A stretch of 64,000 nucleotides of DNA from Halomonas sp. GFAJ-1. Its GTDB lineage: Bacteria > Pseudomonadota > Gammaproteobacteria > Pseudomonadales > Halomonadaceae. This document shows, piece after piece, positions 1 to 8,905 of this stretch. Where the stretch lies: NCBI GenBank assembly GCA_002966495.1, contig CP016490.1, forward strand, positions 3,162,001-3,226,000, written 5' to 3'. Within the stretch, counting starts at the first letter, position 1; every line of letters starts with the position of its first letter. The position numbers and the translations under genes are program-made. The notes under the pieces were generated by a model. The model was not told the DNA's origin and searched no databases. It saw only the letters and a program-made list of their open reading frames with translations.

Positions 1-282
1 TACAAACGTAGCCGCCGCTGCGGGGCCTTGCAGCAGGTTGTCGCGCACGAGCTTGGCATTGCTGTCGCTGCTCTGCTCATCCACCCAGCGCTCGTCGGCC
101 AGGGTGATATCTACCCGCGCCCACGCCAGTGGCTTTTGCGCCAGCGCCTTGAAAAACGGCACGGGCGTTGAGCCACCGGAGACCACCAGTAGCGCACGCG
201 CTTGGTGGGAAAGATCGTCGGCCAGGGCCTGATAAACGGCTTCTGCCAGCTGCTCCGCCAGCGCTTGTCGTGTGTTGCTCAT
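1..282 (-). CDS. pgl: 6-phosphogluconolactonase, N-terminal part (cut by window edge)
   Basis: Translating the minus strand from the ATG at 280-282 gives an open frame running off the window edge (94 codons). It begins MSNTRQALAEQL and contains VVSGGSTP and LADERWVDE, the hallmark segments of bacterial 6-phosphogluconolactonase (NagB/RpiA-like fold), which hydrolyses 6-phosphogluconolactone in the oxidative pentose phosphate and Entner-Doudoroff routes in the cytoplasm. The start lies one base after the zwf stop codon, so the two genes are almost certainly co-transcribed and translationally coupled. The rest of the gene, and perhaps edd or hexR, lies outside the window. Confidence 0.9.
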   Translation of the reverse strand, partial: MSNTRQALAEQLAEAVYQALADDLSHQARALLVVSGGSTPVPFFKALAQKPLAWARVDITLADERWVDEQSSDSNAKLVRDNLLQGPAAAATFV

Positions 283-283
283 A

Positions 284-1777
284 TTAATAATCCTCGTACC
301 AGCTGCGGCCATCCTGGGTAATCATGGCAATGGAGGCAACCGGCCCCCAAGAGCCCGCCGGGTAGCGGCGCGGCGGGGTTTCGCGTGTTTTCCAACCACC
401 AATCAGCTGGTCGCACCAGCGCCATGCGTGCTCCACTTCATCCCGGCGTACAAACAGGTACTGCTGGCCTTTCATGACTTCCAGCAACAGACGCTCGTAA
501 GCATCGGGAATACGCGATTTGGGGAAAGCGTTGTTGAAATCCAGGTGCAGCGGCCCTGGGCGCAGGCGCATGCCTTTATCCAGGCCGCTATCCTTGGTGA
601 GCACCTGAAGAGCAATGCCCTCTTCCGGCTGCAGGCGAATAATCAGCTTGTTAGCGGCAATATTGCGCTGATCCGGGTCGAAAATGTAATGAGGCTGCTG
701 ACGGAAGTGAATCACGATTTGCGACAGCTTCTCTGGCATCCGCTTGCCGGTACGCAGATAAAACGGCACGCCCGCCCAGCGCCAGTTGGACACTTCGGTT
801 TTCATCGCCACGAAAGTTTCGGTTTGGCTCTGGGTGTTGGCGCCCTCTTCTCCCAAATAGCCCGGCACAGGCTGACCATCACTGGTTCCCGCAATGTACT
901 GGCCACGCACCACGTCGCGGCCAAGCGCTTCGCCGGTAAACGGTTTGAGCGCCTTAAGCACTTTTACCTTCTCATCGCGGATAGCGTCGGCATCTAGATT
1001 CGAAGGTGGGTCCATGGCAATCAGGCACAGCAGCTGTAGTAGATGATTCTGCACCATATCGCGCAGCTGGCCCGCATCGTCGAAGTAGCCCCAACGGCCT
1101 TCGATGCCGACCTTTTCGGCTACAGTAATCTCGACGTGGGAGATATGGTTCTGGTTCCACTGCGTGCCAAACAGCGGATTGGCAAAGCGCAGGGCGATCA
1201 GGTTCTGAACCGTCTCTTTACCCAGGTAGTGGTCAATACGATAGATGCGCGATTCAGGGAAAACAGCGCCAATAGCGTCGTTGATCTGCTCGGATGAGGC
1301 CAAGTCATAACCAATCGGCTTTTCAACAATCACGCGGGTGTCGTCATCCAGGCTATTGCTTGCCTGCAAGTTGTGGCAGATATCGCCATAGATGCGCGCC
1401 GCGACGGATAGATACACTACCATGGGCTGCTTGGAGCCTTCGCGCCACTGGCGAATGGCGTCGTAGCCATCTACCGTTGCGAAATCGAGCTTCAGGTACT
1501 CCAAGCGGTTTAAGAAGCGCTCAAGACTCTCTTTATCCTGCTCGTCTTTTTTCAGGCGCTTTTGCAGTGAACCACTGACCAATTGACGAAACGCAGCAAT
1601 GTCGTGCTCCTGACGCGCCAGCCCCATGATCCGCGTGTTTTCGGGCATTAAGCCCTCGCGGTCAAGATGATACAGCGCAGGGAACAGCTTGCGCATGGCA
1701 AGGTCGCCTAACGCCCCGAACAGCGCTAAATCAATCGCATGACTGGGGTCGCCCAGCGGTGCATGTGACTGGCTCAT
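284..1777 (-). CDS. zwf: Glucose-6-phosphate 1-dehydrogenase
   Basis: A 497-residue cytoplasmic enzyme that oxidises glucose 6-phosphate to 6-phosphogluconolactone with NAD(P)+, the entry step of the Entner-Doudoroff and pentose phosphate pathways. The nucleotide-binding start FGALGDLA lies near residues 20-27 and the active-site signature RIDHYLGKE near residues 178-186. The length is normal for the family (about 490). It is the first gene of a minus-strand operon with pgl, separated by one base. Two HexR-like palindromes sit 30-100 bp upstream of the start, so repression by HexR relieved by KDPG is the likely control. The assignment is secure. Confidence 0.97.
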   Translation of the reverse strand: MSQSHAPLGDPSHAIDLALFGALGDLAMRKLFPALYHLDREGLMPENTRIMGLARQEHDIAAFRQLVSGSLQKRLKKDEQDKESLERFLNRLEYLKLDFATVDGYDAIRQWREGSKQPMVVYLSVAARIYGDICHNLQASNSLDDDTRVIVEKPIGYDLASSEQINDAIGAVFPESRIYRIDHYLGKETVQNLIALRFANPLFGTQWNQNHISHVEITVAEKVGIEGRWGYFDDAGQLRDMVQNHLLQLLCLIAMDPPSNLDADAIRDEKVKVLKALKPFTGEALGRDVVRGQYIAGTSDGQPVPGYLGEEGANTQSQTETFVAMKTEVSNWRWAGVPFYLRTGKRMPEKLSQIVIHFRQQPHYIFDPDQRNIAANKLIIRLQPEEGIALQVLTKDSGLDKGMRLRPGPLHLDFNNAFPKSRIPDAYERLLLEVMKGQQYLFVRRDEVEHAWRWCDQLIGGWKTRETPPRRYPAGSWGPVASIAMITQDGRSWYEDY

Positions 1778-1808
1778 CTCAACTCCTGTTTATAATTAGG
1801 CCATCTAA

Positions 1809-1823
1809 TGTAGTTAGATTACC
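1809..1823. promoter_or_regulatory. HexR-like operator, zwf-proximal
   Basis: The sequence TGTAGTTAGATTACC is one mismatch (final base) from the palindrome form TGTAGT-NNN-ATTACA known for gammaproteobacterial HexR sites. It lies 32 bp upstream of the zwf start, where binding would overlap or follow the promoter. The site is seen directly; HexR as its ligand is inferred from the consensus and gene identity. Confidence 0.65.
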
Positions 1824-1863
1824 TAAAATTTATCTGATTAAAGGCATTATACGCAATATATTA

Positions 1864-1878
1864 TGTAATTTTACTACA
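1864..1878. promoter_or_regulatory. HexR-like operator, distal
   Basis: TGTAATTTTACTACA is a near-perfect inverted repeat and fits the HexR consensus (TGTAGTAAAATTACA on the other strand). Its centre is 55 bp from the proximal site. The pair upstream of zwf suggests cooperative repression. It lies over 200 bp from malE, so an effect on malE is possible but not implied. Confidence 0.75.
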
Positions 1879-1971
1879 AAATATTGTCTACTGCCGTCCT
1901 TTCCAGACACTGTTTGCCTACAAATTAGCCTCTCCTTCTACCTTTACTCTACGCCCCTGGGATACGCCACC

Positions 1972-1993
1972 CCTACTCCCCCTAAGGAGGAGG
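1972..1993. promoter_or_regulatory. MalT-box-like pair upstream of malE
   Basis: On the minus strand 1972-1981 reads GGGGAGTAGG, one mismatch from the MalT box consensus GGGGA(T/G)GAGG. On the plus strand 1986-1993 reads GGAGGAGG, matching its last eight bases. The two are inverted and 108-129 bp upstream of the malE start. A malT gene lies 7 kb away, so MalT activation of malEFG is the natural reading. The purine block could alternatively be a chance Shine-Dalgarno-like sequence. Confidence 0.5.
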
Positions 1994-2100
1994 TGACCTT
2001 GCACCGAATTAGCGACGCTGGCAGGGAACAAAGCACGTCAGTTTAGAGCGTGCACGACAACAAATTCATAAAAACAACGTCACAATGAGGTATGCACATC

Positions 2101-3288
2101 ATGGCAATGGTTCGTCCGTTTTTCACGCCGCTGCTCGCTGCTACGTTAGCAGCCACCGCAACACTCCCAGCCTTCGCCTTTGAGGATGACCGCTTAACCA
2201 TCTGGATGGGCGACAATAAAGGCCAAGAAGGCATCCGCACGGTGGCTGAACAGTTTCTCAAAGATACCGGCATTGAAGTAGAGGTGGTGTTCCCTGACAA
2301 CCTGACCGACCGCTTCCAGCAGGCAGCAGGCAGTGGTCAAGGCCCGGATATCGTGATTTGGGCCCACGACCGCATGGGTGAATGGGCGCAAAGCGGCCTT
2401 CTGAAACCTGTGGCCCCCAGCGACTCCTTCCGGGAAGCCTTTTACGACTTTACCTGGGACGCAGCGCTGTGGAATGGCGAGACCTACGGCTACCCCATCT
2501 CCGTTGAATCCCTCGGCCTGATCTACAACAAAGCGCTGGTAGAAACGCCCCCCGAAAGCTTTGCCGAACTGATGGAGCTGGATGCCACGCTGGCCCAAGA
2601 GGGCAAAAAAGCCATTCTGTTTGATTACAGCGAGCCCTATTACGGCTGGTCCCTGCTCGCGGCCAATGGCGGCTACCCGTTCAAGCAAACCGATAGCGGC
2701 TATGACGTGGGTGATATTGGCGTCAACAATGAGGGCGCACTGCAAGGCGCAGAACTGCTAGTCGAGCTGATCGAAAGCGATGTACTCCCCCGTGGCACCG
2801 ACTACAACCTCATGGACACCCGCTTTAACCGGGGCGAAGTGGCGACCATGATCAGCGGCCCTTGGGCATGGCCTAACCTGGAGCGCAGCGGCATTGATTA
2901 CGGCGTGGCGCTGCTGCCTAAGGTAGGCGATGAACACGCGAAACCGATGTTTGGTGTGATGACCGCCATGATCAACTCCGCCACCCCCAACGATTTTCTG
3001 GCCGTTGAGTTTTTAGAGAACTACCTGCTCAGCGAAGAGGGGATGCGTACCTTCAACAGCGACGGTTCGCTGGGTGCGGTGGCCCATATCGATTACCAAG
3101 CCGAGCTGGCGGACAACCCCAACATTGCCGCCACGCTGGAAAACGCCGAAGTAGGCATGCCAATGCCTAATATTCCTGAAATGGGAGCCTTCTGGGCGGC
3201 CATGGAGCCCGCGCTGCAGAACATTGGCAGCGGACGTCAATCGCCCCAGGAAGCGCTGGATGCCGCTGCTCGCCGGATGCGCCAGTAG
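2101..3288 (+). CDS. malE: Maltose/maltodextrin-binding periplasmic protein MalE
   Basis: Solute-binding protein of the maltose ABC importer. It starts with a signal peptide (hydrophobic stretch ending PAFAF) and then follows E. coli MalE closely: LTIWMGDNKG, DTGIEVEV, PDIVIWAHDR, GPWAWPN, and a C-terminal SGRQSPQEALDAA. Length (395 aa) equals the family norm. Three in-frame ATGs occur at 2092, 2101 and 2107; I prefer 2101 because the GAGG at 2087-2090 is only one base from the first but ten from the second. It heads malEFG, and MalT-like boxes lie upstream. Confidence 0.93.
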   Translation: MAMVRPFFTPLLAATLAATATLPAFAFEDDRLTIWMGDNKGQEGIRTVAEQFLKDTGIEVEVVFPDNLTDRFQQAAGSGQGPDIVIWAHDRMGEWAQSGLLKPVAPSDSFREAFYDFTWDAALWNGETYGYPISVESLGLIYNKALVETPPESFAELMELDATLAQEGKKAILFDYSEPYYGWSLLAANGGYPFKQTDSGYDVGDIGVNNEGALQGAELLVELIESDVLPRGTDYNLMDTRFNRGEVATMISGPWAWPNLERSGIDYGVALLPKVGDEHAKPMFGVMTAMINSATPNDFLAVEFLENYLLSEEGMRTFNSDGSLGAVAHIDYQAELADNPNIAATLENAEVGMPMPNIPEMGAFWAAMEPALQNIGSGRQSPQEALDAAARRMRQ

Positions 3289-3348
3289 CTCCTCTTTTGC
3301 CCTTGCTGCCCGGCGATGTAAGCGCCGGGCAGCCTTCAGGATGTCATC

Positions 3349-4905
3349 ATGTATACCACCAACGCGTCTCGTGGCCTGCCCCGCCACCGCTCTCGCCATC
3401 TTACCGAACGCTACACCCGCTGGGCCCTGCGCGCCGTGATAGCGGCCCTGGTTATCGCTCTGCTCTGGCTGGTGCTGGCCTTTCATTTGAACGGGCAGTG
3501 GATGTTCGCACTGCTGTTTTTGCTCCTCGGCGGCTCGCTGGGCGTGGTGTTCACCAAGCGTTCGCTGATGAGCCACCGCTATATTTTCCCAGCCGTAGCA
3601 GGGCTGGGAGTGTTCGTCATTTTTCCGCTGATCTACACCTTTGGGATCAGCTTCAGCAACTACAGCTCCACCAACCTGCTCTCGGAAGAGCGTGTGCGCA
3701 GCCAGTTGATGAGCCAGACCTATCAGGAAGACGATGACGCTTTCGACCTCACGCTTTATGCCGAAGGCGACCTGGTGCGTTTACGGCTGGAAAACGAGCG
3801 CCAGCGCTGGATGTCGTCACCGCTGAATCTGGCCAATGTGGAGTCTCGCCAGCTAGGCCTGCAGGCGGCCAGTGACGCTCCCACCGCAGACCCGCTGCCC
3901 ATGCGCGACATCGTTCAAGCGCGCAGTGCCCTGCAGGGGCTACGCCTGATCACTCCCGAAGGCACCGAGCTGCGCATGGCCGGTATACGCCAGTTTGCGC
4001 CCATGCTCGACCGCTACGAGACTCAGGAGGATGGCACGCTATACGACCGCCGAGACGACCGCCTGCTGACACCGGATCACACCATCGGCTTTTTCGTCGC
4101 CGACGATGGCCAGCGCATCACTCCGGGCTGGCCGGTCAATGTAGGATTCAGCAACTACACCAAGATTTTTACCGATCCGGATATTCGCGGCCCGTTCATG
4201 CAGATTTTCGTGTGGACCTTCGTGTTTGCCGCGCTCACCGTGGTGTTTACCTTGGCGGTTGGCTTTGTGCTGGCGTCGCTGCTGCAGTGGGATCAGCTTA
4301 GGGGGAAAGCCGTTTACCGGACGCTGCTGATTCTGCCCTATGCGGTGCCTGCGTTTATTTCTATTTTGATTTTTAAAGGCATGTTCAACCAGCACTTTGG
4401 TGAAGTGAACATGATCCTAGATACCCTCTTCGGCGTGCGACCAGAGTGGTTTACCGACCCATGGCTTGCCCGCAGCATGCTGCTGATTGTGAATACCTGG
4501 TTAGGCTACCCCTACATGCTGCTGCTCTGCATGGGCTTAATTCAGGCGATTCCCCAGGATTTATACGAAGCCTCGGCGGTGGATGGCGGCGGGCCGCTCA
4601 CCAACCTGTTCAAAATCACCCTGCCGCTGATTATCAAGCCATTAACGCCGCTGCTGATTGCTGCCTTTGCGTTCAACTTCAACAACTTTGTACTGATTGC
4701 GCTGTTAACCGGCGGCAACCCAGATATTTTGGGCGCCAGCACCCCAGCGGGCACCACTGACTTACTGGTGAGCTACACCTACCGCATTGCCTTTCAGGAT
4801 GCCGGGCAGAACTTTGGCCTAGCGGCCGCTATTGCCACCCTGATTTTCCTTCTGGTGGCGGGCATGTCGTTACTTAATTTGCGCCTTTCCAAAGTGAAGG
4901 TTTAG
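3349..4905 (+). CDS. malF: Maltose ABC transporter permease MalF
   Basis: Inner-membrane permease of 518 aa (E. coli MalF has 514). It has N-terminal membrane helices (about residues 25-105), then a long periplasmic insertion of roughly 160 residues characteristic of MalF (the P2 loop that contacts MalE), then a cluster of C-terminal helices. The cytoplasmic EAA loop, EASAVDGGGPLTNLFKITLP near residues 404-423, is the docking site for the MalK ATPase. It follows malE by 60 bp and precedes malG by 10 bp, forming one operon. Confidence 0.95.
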   Translation: MYTTNASRGLPRHRSRHLTERYTRWALRAVIAALVIALLWLVLAFHLNGQWMFALLFLLLGGSLGVVFTKRSLMSHRYIFPAVAGLGVFVIFPLIYTFGISFSNYSSTNLLSEERVRSQLMSQTYQEDDDAFDLTLYAEGDLVRLRLENERQRWMSSPLNLANVESRQLGLQAASDAPTADPLPMRDIVQARSALQGLRLITPEGTELRMAGIRQFAPMLDRYETQEDGTLYDRRDDRLLTPDHTIGFFVADDGQRITPGWPVNVGFSNYTKIFTDPDIRGPFMQIFVWTFVFAALTVVFTLAVGFVLASLLQWDQLRGKAVYRTLLILPYAVPAFISILIFKGMFNQHFGEVNMILDTLFGVRPEWFTDPWLARSMLLIVNTWLGYPYMLLLCMGLIQAIPQDLYEASAVDGGGPLTNLFKITLPLIIKPLTPLLIAAFAFNFNNFVLIALLTGGNPDILGASTPAGTTDLLVSYTYRIAFQDAGQNFGLAAAIATLIFLLVAGMSLLNLRLSKVKV

Positions 4906-4915
4906 GAGGTTACTG

Positions 4916-5806
4916 ATGGCGATGGTTCAACCCCGCTCCGTTGGCGCGCGCCGCCTGGGGGCACACCTGGCGCTGATCTGCTTTGTGTCGCTGATTGTGT
5001 TTCCGCTGCTGCTGGTCATCTCAATTTCATTCCGGGAGGGCAACTTTGCCACCGGCAGCCTCATACCAGAAAACTTCTCGCTAGAGCACTGGTCGCTGGC
5101 GCTAGGCATCCCCTGGGAGCGCGCTGATGGCACTATTGTGCAGCCGCCCTTCCCCGTACTGCTGTGGCTGTGGAACTCCATCAAGGTGGCGGTAGTATCA
5201 TCGGTGCTGATTCTAATGCTCGCCACCACCAGCGCCTACGCGTTTGCCCGCATGCGCTTTAAAGGCAAGGAGCCGCTGTTAAAAGGCATGCTGATTTTTC
5301 AGATGTTTCCAGCGGTACTCTCGCTGGTGGCGCTTTACGCCCTGTTCGACCGGCTAGGGCAGTTTGTGAGCTGGCTGGGGATCAATACCCACGGTGCGCT
5401 CATTGTGGCCTCGCTCGGCGCGGTGGCGCTGCATATCTGGACGATTAAGGGCTATTTCGAATCCATCGATGGCTCACTTGAGGAGGCTGCCATGGTGGAT
5501 GGTGCCAGCACTTGGCAGGCGTTTCGCTATATCTTGCTGCCGCTCTCTATCCCGATCTTAATGGTGGTGTTCATCCTGGCGTTTGTGATGAGCATTATGG
5601 AGTACCCCATGGCGTCGGTGTTGCTGGTAGATGAGCACAAACTGACACTCGCCGTGGGCGCGCAGCAGTACCTGGCCGACCACAACCAGCGTTGGGGCAA
5701 TTTTGCTGCTGCTGCGGTGCTTTCTGGCCTGCCTATTACCGTGGCGTTTCTGATCTGCCAGCGCTGGATTATTGGCGGGTTAACGGCTGGGGGCGTCAAA
5801 GGGTAA
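4916..5806 (+). CDS. malG: Maltose ABC transporter permease MalG
   Basis: Second permease of the maltose importer, 296 aa, equal to the E. coli protein. Six predicted membrane helices and an EAA loop (EEAAMVDGASTWQAFRYILLP) are visible, and it ends in GGLTAGGVKG, a typical MalG-family C-terminus reaching toward the ATPase. The start follows GGAGG at 4905-4909 with a short spacer. It is last in malEFG; a rho-independent terminator follows 45 bp later. The matching ATPase gene, malK, lies convergently on the minus strand. Confidence 0.95.
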   Translation: MAMVQPRSVGARRLGAHLALICFVSLIVFPLLLVISISFREGNFATGSLIPENFSLEHWSLALGIPWERADGTIVQPPFPVLLWLWNSIKVAVVSSVLILMLATTSAYAFARMRFKGKEPLLKGMLIFQMFPAVLSLVALYALFDRLGQFVSWLGINTHGALIVASLGAVALHIWTIKGYFESIDGSLEEAAMVDGASTWQAFRYILLPLSIPILMVVFILAFVMSIMEYPMASVLLVDEHKLTLAVGAQQYLADHNQRWGNFAAAAVLSGLPITVAFLICQRWIIGGLTAGGVKG

Positions 5807-5849
5807 GCTTAACCTACTCCCGCTTCCTCGCTTGGGCACTTTGCTCGTC

Positions 5850-5878
5850 ACCGGCCCTATTGATGGGGCCGGTTTTTA
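5850..5878 (+). terminator. Rho-independent terminator of malEFG
   Basis: CCGGCCC, a seven-base loop, GGGCCGG, then TTTTTAT. This is a strong GC hairpin followed by a T-tract 45 bp after malG. Confidence 0.85.
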
Positions 5879-5965
5879 TAACCCGTTTTCCCCGCCTTTT
5901 ACATACCGCCGCACAGTGGGGATATACGCACAGAGATTGGCGTTTAACTCTTTCAAAAAAGGATA

Positions 5966-5999
5966 AAAAGCACCCCGAGTCAAAATCCAGGGTGCTTTG
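5966..5999 (-). terminator. Terminator of the malK operon (possibly bidirectional)
   Basis: AAAGCACCC at 5967-5975 pairs with GGGTGCTTT at 5990-5998. On the minus strand the hairpin is followed by TTTTTATCC, placing it 34 bp beyond the malK stop. On the plus strand the T-tract is shorter. Confidence 0.8.
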
Positions 6000-6032
6000 T
6001 CGTGTTTAGTGTGTCGCGTTGCTTATAGCACG

Positions 6033-7148
6033 CTACTGGCTAACGCCGTCTACTTCAATTTGCCGAGGGCAAGCATTGCCCTGAGTATCAAACAGGTGGC
6101 AATGCTGGCCTGACAGCCCTAGGCGCACCGTTTGCCCCTCCTCCAGGTGGGTCAAACCATCTAAGCGCTGGGTTAGCGGCACGTCGATGGCTGCTACCCG
6201 CCAATGCGCCAGAGTTTCGTAACCCAGTTTCTCTGCCACCAGCAAGGTGGCATCTAATGTGGCTTCGGCTTGCTCGTTCTTCATAAAATCCTCTGCCCGC
6301 AGCCCAAGAGTGGCGCTATCACCTGCTTGCAGCTTTTGGCCATTTACCGCCACTGCCAGCGTTTCACCATTATGAAGTCGCACCACGGTTTGGCGCTCGC
6401 CGGGATCGACCACGGTGACCGGGAACGTATTGATACGCGGGGAGCCAATAAACTCCGCTACTTCCAGAGTATTGGGAAAGTGATACAGCGATAGCGGTGC
6501 GCCTACCTGGGCAATGCGCCCCTTGGAGAGCAGCACGATGCGATCCGCCAGGGTCATCGCCTCGATCTGATCATGGGTGACATAAATCATGGTGGCGTTT
6601 AAGCGCTTATGCAGCGCGGCGATCTGTACCCGCATATCCACGCGCAGCGCTGCATCGAGATTAGAGAGCGGCTCATCAAAGAGAAACACGGCAGGCTCTT
6701 TCACCAGCGTACGACCAATGGCCACCCGCTGGCGCTGGCCACCCGAGAGGTCTTTGGGCTTGCGCTCCAGAAGCTCTGTCAAATGCAGCATGTCAGCGGC
6801 GTGCTGCACGCGGCGGCGAATTTCCGCTTTGTCGGTACGCGCCAACTTCAGGCCAAACGCCATATTCTCGGCCACGCTCATATGGGGGTAGAGCGCGTAG
6901 GATTGGAACACCATGCCGATGTCCCTCTCCTGGGGCGGGATCTCGTTAATCCGCTGGCCATCTAACTGCATATCCCCTTCGGTAATATCCTCGAGCCCTG
7001 CAATCATGCGCAACAGCGTGGATTTACCGCAGCCGGAGGGGCCAACAAACACCACGAACTCGCCATCTTCAATGGTGAGGTCGATATCCCGTGAAATCTC
7101 AACGCCATCAAAGGATTTACCAATACCACTAAGGGTTAAACGTCCCAT
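6033..7148 (-). CDS. malK: Maltose import ATP-binding protein MalK
   Basis: ATPase subunit (371 aa from the chosen start) energising MalFG. The Walker A GPSGCGKST, Q-loop region MVFQSYALYPHM, signature LSGGQRQR, Walker B VFLFDEPLSNLD and switch histidine YVTHDQ are all present, followed by a C-terminal TOBE/regulatory domain. The open frame extends 26 codons upstream, but ATG at 7146-7148 has AGGAGG seven bases before it and matches the family N-terminus (MGRLTLSGIGKSF). It overlaps the end of the upstream GH13 gene by 13 bases, implying translational coupling. In E. coli MalK also inhibits MalT; the same could hold here. Confidence 0.94.
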   Translation of the reverse strand: MGRLTLSGIGKSFDGVEISRDIDLTIEDGEFVVFVGPSGCGKSTLLRMIAGLEDITEGDMQLDGQRINEIPPQERDIGMVFQSYALYPHMSVAENMAFGLKLARTDKAEIRRRVQHAADMLHLTELLERKPKDLSGGQRQRVAIGRTLVKEPAVFLFDEPLSNLDAALRVDMRVQIAALHKRLNATMIYVTHDQIEAMTLADRIVLLSKGRIAQVGAPLSLYHFPNTLEVAEFIGSPRINTFPVTVVDPGERQTVVRLHNGETLAVAVNGQKLQAGDSATLGLRAEDFMKNEQAEATLDATLLVAEKLGYETLAHWRVAAIDVPLTQRLDGLTHLEEGQTVRLGLSGQHCHLFDTQGNACPRQIEVDGVSQ

Positions 7149-8827
7149 GGCGCATCCTCCTGTGTTTGCGGGCAGCGAGCAATGGCCACCCCAAAGGGCG
7201 GCAGCGTCAGCGTACCGGCCTGCCATTCACCGTTTAGCCACGCAGGCGCAGCGGCTACTGCTTCTGCGCTCTCGGGAACGGCGCGAGTGATAGGCTGGTC
7301 GCTAAAGTTGAGTGCTACCAACAAGCGCGTTTGTTGATAGGTGCGTTCAAAACAGAGCACGTCGTTGCGCACCGGGTGGTAACGCACATCACCTTTGACC
7401 AACGCGGGCTGGGTGCGGCGAAACGCTAAAAAAGCACGGTAGGCGTTTAGCAGCGAATCGGCATCCTGCTCTTGCTGATCCACCGCCAAGCTTGCGTGGG
7501 AATTGGGTACTGGTAGCCAAGGCGTTGCGCGGCTAAAGCCTGCATGGCGAGCATCTGCTTGCCAGGGGTGTGGGGTGCGGCAGCCATCACGGCCTTTATA
7601 GGCGGGCCAGAAGGTAATGCCGGCCGGGTCAACGAGCTGCTCAAAGGTGAGCTGTGCTTCCGGCAGGCCCAGCTCCTCCCCTTGATAGAGACATACGCTG
7701 CCCCGCTGGCTGAGCAGAAACACCATATACAGACGCAGCTTATCGAGCTGCCCTTCCGCCTGCCAGCGGGTTGCCAGCCGCGTCACGTCGTGGTTTCCCA
7801 GCGCCCAGCAGGGCCAGCCGTCGCCAATGCGCGCTTCCATTTCGGTGAGCGTTTCATGCAGGTAGCCGGGGTTGGCTTTATCGGTCAGCAGGTTAAACGA
7901 GTAGCACATGTGCAGGCGCTTGCCGCCCTGGGAGTACTCTGCCATTACGCCGAGGGCGTCGTCATCGCCTACTTCGCCCACGCTGGTGGTGCCAGGGTAC
8001 TCATCCAGCAGCGCTCGCAGACGCTCTAGAAACACTAGGTTTTCCGGCTGGGTTTTATCGTATTGGTGAAGCTGATAGCCGTAGGGGTTGTCGGGGCGAA
8101 CGCCCAGGAAGCTCTCGGTCATTTCCTGACGCGGCGGGTTATCTTTTAACTCACCGTGGGTGCAAAAATTCACCGCATCCAACCGAAAGCCATCCACGCC
8201 GCGCTCTAACCAAAAGCGCACTTCTTCCAGCATGGCGTCTACCACTGCTGGCGTGCGGAAATTCAGGTCCGGCTGGCTGGCCAGGAAATTATGCAGATAG
8301 TACTGGCAGCGGCGGGTATCCCACTGCCAAGCGCTGCCGCCAAACACCGACTGCCAGTTGGTCGGCGGCGCGCCGTCAGGCTTGGGGTCGGCCCACACGT
8401 ACCAATCGGCTTTGGGGTTATCGCGGCTTTGGCGGCTCTCTTCAAACCAGGCGTGCTGGTCTGAGGAGTGGGACATCACCTGATCAATCGTCACCTTCAG
8501 CCCTCGCGCATGGGCCGCCTCGACGAGGCGGTCGAAGTCTTCCAACGTGCCGAACATCGGATCGACATCGCGGTAGTTGCTGATGTCGTAGCCAAAGTCT
8601 TTCATCGGTGAGGTGAAAAACGGCGAGAGCCAAATTGCATCGACGTTCAATGAGGCGATGTAGTCGAGCTTCTCAATCACTCCTTTTAAATCGCCAACCC
8701 CTTCCCCCGTGCCATCGCTATGGCTATCCATAAAGCTACGGGGATAAATCTGGTAGATCACGGCCCCGCGCCACCAGTCGGCCCCTTGGCTGCCAACGTA
8801 GTGAGAAGTAGACGGTGTCTGCATCAT
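7136..8827 (-). CDS. GH13 alpha-glucosidase (oligo-1,6-glucosidase/maltase type)
   Basis: A 563-residue cytoplasmic glycoside hydrolase family 13 enzyme that would release glucose from imported maltose or oligosaccharides. Expected features are present: N-terminal WWRGAVIYQIYPRSF, nucleophile Asp217 in GVDGFRLDAV, acid/base Glu285 in SVGEVGD, and the third acid in GNHDV. It is a clear paralogue of the aglA product at 16912-18528 and precedes malK in the same operon. The start is one of two adjacent ATGs, with AAGGA six bases before the first. Exact linkage preference cannot be read from the sequence. Confidence 0.9.
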   Translation of the reverse strand: MMQTPSTSHYVGSQGADWWRGAVIYQIYPRSFMDSHSDGTGEGVGDLKGVIEKLDYIASLNVDAIWLSPFFTSPMKDFGYDISNYRDVDPMFGTLEDFDRLVEAAHARGLKVTIDQVMSHSSDQHAWFEESRQSRDNPKADWYVWADPKPDGAPPTNWQSVFGGSAWQWDTRRCQYYLHNFLASQPDLNFRTPAVVDAMLEEVRFWLERGVDGFRLDAVNFCTHGELKDNPPRQEMTESFLGVRPDNPYGYQLHQYDKTQPENLVFLERLRALLDEYPGTTSVGEVGDDDALGVMAEYSQGGKRLHMCYSFNLLTDKANPGYLHETLTEMEARIGDGWPCWALGNHDVTRLATRWQAEGQLDKLRLYMVFLLSQRGSVCLYQGEELGLPEAQLTFEQLVDPAGITFWPAYKGRDGCRTPHPWQADARHAGFSRATPWLPVPNSHASLAVDQQEQDADSLLNAYRAFLAFRRTQPALVKGDVRYHPVRNDVLCFERTYQQTRLLVALNFSDQPITRAVPESAEAVAAAPAWLNGEWQAGTLTLPPFGVAIARCPQTQEDAPWDV

Positions 8828-8905
8828 GGTGAGTCCTTATCTTTGTTATTGCCGACGGTTTTATAAACGACTGAGTATTACCGATAGAAGGCATGATGCA
8901 GGCTG

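Larger units (their letters stand above)
1778..2100. promoter_or_regulatory. Divergent regulatory region between zwf and malE
   Basis: This 323-base gap separates zwf (minus) from malE (plus). It is AT-rich near zwf, where two HexR-like palindromes lie, and has GC-rich purine/pyrimidine blocks near malE, where MalT-box-like sequences lie. An in-frame open stretch at 1759-2046 has no family resemblance or convincing ribosome site and is not called as a gene. Confidence 0.6.

Noticed and set aside
272..997. A 241-codon plus-strand frame opposite zwf
   Set aside because: No family resemblance and no plausible ribosome site; zwf on the minus strand is unambiguous.
1759..2046. A 95-codon plus-strand frame in the zwf-malE gap
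   Set aside because: It crosses the HexR-like and MalT-like sites, begins inside zwf, and its translation resembles no protein. Treated as regulatory DNA.
2087..2094. ATG at 2092 as the malE start
   Set aside because: It lies one base after the GAGG ribosome site, too close for initiation; the in-frame ATG at 2101 is better spaced.
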